Assembly: GCA_963815045.1 (NCBI GenBank)
Contig: CAWFET010000003.1
Coordinates: 558,001 to 622,000 of the forward strand
Origin: DASUPK01 sp963815045
Lineage (GTDB): Bacteria > Actinomycetota > Thermoleophilia > Solirubrobacterales > 70-9
DNA: 64,000 nt
Reading direction: 5' to 3'
Shown here: one piece after another, positions 61,165-64,000 of the stretch
How positions within the stretch are numbered: position 1 is the stretch's first letter
How the letters are laid out: every line of letters begins with the position of its first letter
The notes under the pieces: model-generated
Database searches by the model: none
The model's input: only the letters and a program-made list of their open reading frames with translations
What the model was told of the DNA's origin: nothing
Program-made: the position numbers and the translations under genes

Positions 61165-61368
61165 TTGGCTGAGGGTCGAGCACGCACTGCTGCGGTGACA
61201 TGCGAGGACTGCTTCTTCCGTTCCCGCGGCCTCTGCGCCCTCGGACTTGACTCGCCCTGCCCCACCTTCAGGCCGAATACGCCGGAGGGTCTGGTTCCGC
61301 CCCGGCAGCCCGCGCTTCTCATGCGTGACCGCGAAGCGGCTGCCAGGCCGCTCGCTGTCGGAGCGTAG
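61165..61368 (+). CDS. small four-cysteine protein
   Basis: 67 residues from TTG 61165, behind a ribosome site (GAGGGAAAGGGG). CEDCFFRSRGLCALGLDSPC gives C-x2-C-x8-C-x7-C, a probable zinc knuckle or Fe-binding fold, then PTFRPNTPEGLVPPRQP. Family not recognised. No partner gene obvious. Confidence 0.65.
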   Translation: MAEGRARTAAVTCEDCFFRSRGLCALGLDSPCPTFRPNTPEGLVPPRQPALLMRDREAAARPLAVGA

Positions 61369-61371
61369 GGC

Positions 61372-61437
61372 GAAGCCCGAAGCGACTTGAGCGGGGCGGC
61401 CGCTTGCAGCCGCGGCTTTATGGCGAAGCCGGGCTTC
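61372..61437 (+). terminator. paired hairpin arms after the four-cysteine gene
   Basis: GAAGCCCG (61372-61379) and CGGGCTTC (61430-61437) pair, with an inner stem GGCTT/AAGCC, followed by a pyrimidine-rich stretch. Possible terminator; weak. Confidence 0.35.
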
Positions 61438-61477
61438 TTCCCGTCTAGTCTCCCGGCGGTCCCATGGGGCTGCTCCC

Positions 61478-62272
61478 TTGAAGATCACGGTGCTGGGCAA
61501 GTCGCCGTCCTGGCAGGACGCCGGCGGTGCGTGCAGCGGGTATCTGATCGAGACGGATGAGACGACGGTCCTGCTCGACTGCGGCAACGGCGTCTTCGGC
61601 AAGCTGCGCGAGCGGGTCGACTACACCGAGGTGGATGCCGTGGTCATCTCCCACCTCCACGCCGATCACTTCCTCGACCTCGTTCCCTACTCCTACGCGC
61701 TGATCTATGCCCCAAAGCAGCAGCCGGTTCCCGTCCACATCTGGGACGGCACCGACGATCCCGCGCGCCCGCGGCTGATCGCACCGCCGGGGGCCATCGA
61801 GACGTTTCGCCAGGTCGTGGGCGCCTGGGGCAACGACGACCTGATCGAGAGCGCCTTCCGGATCGAGGAGTACTCGGCCGGCGACCGAGTCGAGATCGGT
61901 GACGTCTGGGTGAGCTTTCATCCGGTCCCGCACTTCGTCGAGACCTTCGCCGTGCGGATCGGCTCCGGGGACGGAGGCGGCGAGATCGCCTACAGCGCCG
62001 ACACCCGGCCCGGCGACGAGATCGTCGACGTGGCTCGCGACGCCGACGTGCTGATCATCGAGGGCACCCTGCCGCGCCCGGAGCGCACCGGCCTGCGCGG
62101 CCACCTCACCCCCGAGGAGGCTGGCGAGCACGCCAAGAAGGCGGGGGCGAAGCAGGTGGTGATCACCCACATCTCCGACGAGATCGGGGACGAGTGGGCC
62201 CGCGAGCAGGCCGAGAAGGGGTTCGGCGGCCCGGTGGAGATCGCCCGCGAGGGAGCCACCTATACCGTCTAG
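61478..62272 (+). CDS. MBL-fold metallo-hydrolase
   Basis: 264 residues from TTG 61478. The metal motif HLHADHFLDL near residue 65 (HxHxDH), later HPVPHFVETFAV, SADTRPGD and a final His (VITHIS), as in RNase Z / MBL-type hydrolases. Substrate unknown, probably a phosphodiester or thioester. The GGACSGYLIET start is typical. Confidence 0.92.
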   Translation: MKITVLGKSPSWQDAGGACSGYLIETDETTVLLDCGNGVFGKLRERVDYTEVDAVVISHLHADHFLDLVPYSYALIYAPKQQPVPVHIWDGTDDPARPRLIAPPGAIETFRQVVGAWGNDDLIESAFRIEEYSAGDRVEIGDVWVSFHPVPHFVETFAVRIGSGDGGGEIAYSADTRPGDEIVDVARDADVLIIEGTLPRPERTGLRGHLTPEEAGEHAKKAGAKQVVITHISDEIGDEWAREQAEKGFGGPVEIAREGATYTV

Positions 62273-62287
62273 CTACGCTGTTTTGCG

Positions 62288-62743
62288 ATGACCAGCCAGC
62301 GCGACCCCTTTGCCGATTTCGCCCGGATGCGGCGCGAGATGGATGAGCTCTTGGGTGACTTCTGGGACCAGGCCGGCTACCGGCAGCGCCGTCAGGTCGC
62401 GGCCTTCGTCCCTCGCGTCGACGTCTACTACTGCGGCGAGAACGGGCCTCAGAAGGCGGTGGTCAAGGTCGAGCTGCCGGGCATCGAGCTGGAGGCGGTC
62501 AACCTCGAGGTGCGGGGCAGGACCCTGGTGATCTCGGGCGAGCGGCCCGTCCGCGACACGGAGGGGCGGACGTACCAGCAGGTGGAGCTTCCCTCGGGGC
62601 CGTTCAGGCGCGTCGTCGAGCTCTCGGTGGACGTCAACGCCGATCAGGCCCAGGCCACCTACGAGGACGGCATCCTCCGGGTCGAGCTGCCGACGAGGCT
62701 TCCGCAGGCCGCGCGCCAGGTGCCGATTGAGCGCGCCGAGTAA
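62288..62743 (+). CDS. Hsp20/alpha-crystallin small heat-shock protein
   Basis: 151 residues. Alpha-crystallin domain at about 40-140 (PRVDVYYCGENGPQKAVVKV, LEVRGRTLVISGERPVRD, LPSGPFRRVVELSVDVNADQ) with the C-terminal part YEDGILRVELPTR. Holds unfolded proteins. Its last codons overlap the lon start, which links chaperone and protease expression. Confidence 0.94.
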   Translation: MTSQRDPFADFARMRREMDELLGDFWDQAGYRQRRQVAAFVPRVDVYYCGENGPQKAVVKVELPGIELEAVNLEVRGRTLVISGERPVRDTEGRTYQQVELPSGPFRRVVELSVDVNADQAQATYEDGILRVELPTRLPQAARQVPIERAE

Positions 62744-64000
62744 CGAGCCTCCGGGCGGAGAGGGCGAGCTGACACTGGCCGACGTCGAGGCCCCCCAGCT
62801 CGAGGTCGTCGAGATCCCGGACATCGACGAGGCCATGGCCAGCACGGAGCCGCTCCCCGATGCTCTCCCGATCCTGCCCCTGAGGGAGACCGTCACCTAC
62901 CCCGACACCCTGACGCCGCTCGCCGTCGGCCAGGAGCGCTCCATCAAGCTGGTAAACGACGTGCTCTCCGGCAACCGGATGCTGGCGATGGTCGCGTCCA
63001 GGGATCCGGAGCTGGACAGGCCGAAGCCCGACGAGCTCTACGGCGTCGGGGTCGCGGGCACCGTCGCCCGGATGATGAAGGTGCCCGATGGCACCCTCCG
63101 GATCCTGGTCCAGGGCAGCGTGCGGATCCGGGTCCTCGACTACGTCAGCGAGGAGCCCTATCTCGTCGCGAAGATCGAGGAGATGCCCGAAGTGATCGAG
63201 GCATCCACGGAGCTGGAGGCCCTCACCCGGAACGTCCAGACCACCTTCAGCGAGATCATCGAGGCGATCCCGTATCTGCCCGAGGAGCTGCAGCTGGCCG
63301 TCGCCAACCTCGATGAGCCGTCGGCGCTCTCCCATCTGATCGCCGGCGCGCTCCGCATCTCGACCGAGGAGAAGCAGGAGTTGCTCGAGACGGTCGACGT
63401 GACCAAGCGCCTGCACCGGCTCTCGGAAATCCTCACCCGCGAGCTCGAGGTGGTCCAGCTCGGCTCGAAGATCCAATCGCAGGTCGAGTCGGAGATCGAC
63501 AAGGGCCAGCGCGAGTACTTCCTGCGCCAGCAGCTGAAGGCGATCCAGGAGGAGCTCGGGGAGGGCGACGAGCAGCAGGCCGAGCTCAACGAGCTGCGCG
63601 AGCGGATCACCGAGGCGAAGCTCCCGGAGGATGCGCAGAAGTCCGCCGAGCGCGAGTTGTCGCGCCTGGAGAAGCTGCCGCCGGTCGCCGCCGAGTACGG
63701 GGTGATCCGCACCTACCTGGAGTGGCTGGTCGACCTGCCCTGGTCGGTGGAGACCGAGGACAACCTCGACATCGGGCATGCCCGCAAGGTGCTGGACGAG
63801 GACCACTACGACCTCGAGGAGGTCAAGGACCGCATCCTCGAGTACCTCGCCGTCCGCAAGCTCAACCCCGACTCGCCAGGGCCGATCCTCTGCTTCGTCG
63901 GCCCGCCGGGCGTCGGCAAGACCAGCCTGGGACAGTCAATCGCCAAGGCGCTCGGCCGGGAGTTCGAGAGGATTTCCGTGGGCGGTGTTCGCGATGAGGC
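62727..64000 (+). CDS. lon: ATP-dependent protease Lon (3' end outside window)
   Basis: Start TTG 62727 (LSAPSNEPPGGEGE), overlapping the Hsp20 end by 17 bp with an AGGTG site upstream. About 425 residues are in the window: the N-terminal substrate domain (LPILPLRETVTYPDTLTPL), a helical linker (GQREYFLRQQLKAIQEELGE) and the ATPase start with Walker A VGPPGVGKTSLGQSIAKALG. The proteolytic Ser-Lys dyad lies beyond the window. Frame runs open to the end. Confidence 0.94.
   Translation, partial: MSAPSNEPPGGEGELTLADVEAPQLEVVEIPDIDEAMASTEPLPDALPILPLRETVTYPDTLTPLAVGQERSIKLVNDVLSGNRMLAMVASRDPELDRPKPDELYGVGVAGTVARMMKVPDGTLRILVQGSVRIRVLDYVSEEPYLVAKIEEMPEVIEASTELEALTRNVQTTFSEIIEAIPYLPEELQLAVANLDEPSALSHLIAGALRISTEEKQELLETVDVTKRLHRLSEILTRELEVVQLGSKIQSQVESEIDKGQREYFLRQQLKAIQEELGEGDEQQAELNELRERITEAKLPEDAQKSAERELSRLEKLPPVAAEYGVIRTYLEWLVDLPWSVETEDNLDIGHARKVLDEDHYDLEEVKDRILEYLAVRKLNPDSPGPILCFVGPPGVGKTSLGQSIAKALGREFERISVGGVRDE

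Noticed and set aside
1..64000. CRISPR arrays, insertion sequences, integrases or phage genes
   Set aside because: None seen; no direct repeats with spacers and no transposase or recombinase motifs.

Overview
The window is high-GC chromosomal DNA from an actinobacterium-like organism. The best guess is class Thermoleophilia (Solirubrobacterales relatives), but this is an inference: it rests on the GC-rich codons, the gene content, a large Bacillus-style SRP RNA and many secreted proteins with lysine/cysteine tails, and there is no 16S rRNA to confirm it. No phage, insertion sequence or CRISPR array is visible. Genes are tightly packed, often with 4-bp start/stop overlaps, and no gap exceeds 300 bases.

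Layout. 1-7.2 kb: the end of a beta-carbonic anhydrase, a divergent YVTN/kelch propeller pair, an FKBP isomerase, a TetR / secreted protein / sulfatase operon and tRNA-Val. 7.2-16.2 kb: an MMPL exporter, pdxH, a TetR gene with a clear palindromic operator, an ECF42-like sigma factor with its DGPF partner, a GT1 glycosyltransferase and a frameshifted GspE/PilB ATPase. 16.2-22 kb: SRP RNA, secreted K/C-tail proteins and dnaX-ybaB-recR, with dnaX broken at a strong inverted repeat. 22-31.2 kb: a PadR / MMPL / carbonic anhydrase operon, an ABC-2 exporter, then lysC and asd with a secreted beta-helix protein between them. 31.2-37.6 kb: a Ca-binding protein with two phosphoesterases, an Na+/H+ antiporter and membrane proteins. 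37.6-41.5 kb: an sdhA-sdhB-sdhE operon whose third subunit is HdrB-like. 41.5-48.6 kb: three consecutive secreted K/C-tail proteins, M50 and M28 peptidases and small enzymes. 49-55 kb: an AidB-like acyl-CoA dehydrogenase with TetR, then a cyclic-nucleotide-binding protein convergent with a large cyclase/ATPase. 55-64 kb: icd-mdh, a winged-helix DNA-binding protein, a 2-hydroxyacid dehydrogenase, a flavoprotein, a fatty-acid hydroxylase-like protein, a four-cysteine small protein, an MBL hydrolase, Hsp20 and the start of lon.

How the genes work together. The housekeeping set covers part of the TCA cycle (isocitrate, malate and succinate dehydrogenases), the aspartate pathway (lysC, asd), DNA repair and replication (dnaX, ybaB, recR) and protein quality control (Hsp20, Lon, FKBP). 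The accessory part is mostly export and cell surface. The most unusual theme is a short tail of lysine runs holding two cysteines, found on eight otherwise different secreted proteins (one of them a decayed copy); it looks like a shared surface-targeting or anchoring signal and I know of no description of it.

Reading-frame caution. Single-base frame breaks are visible in the gspE/pilB-like gene and in dnaX, and probably at the start of the TetR gene near 7.0 kb. Two more genes (the sulfatase and the ECF sigma factor) have no ATG/GTG/TTG at the position homology demands, only CTG. These are either real biology or residual sequence errors; raw reads would decide.
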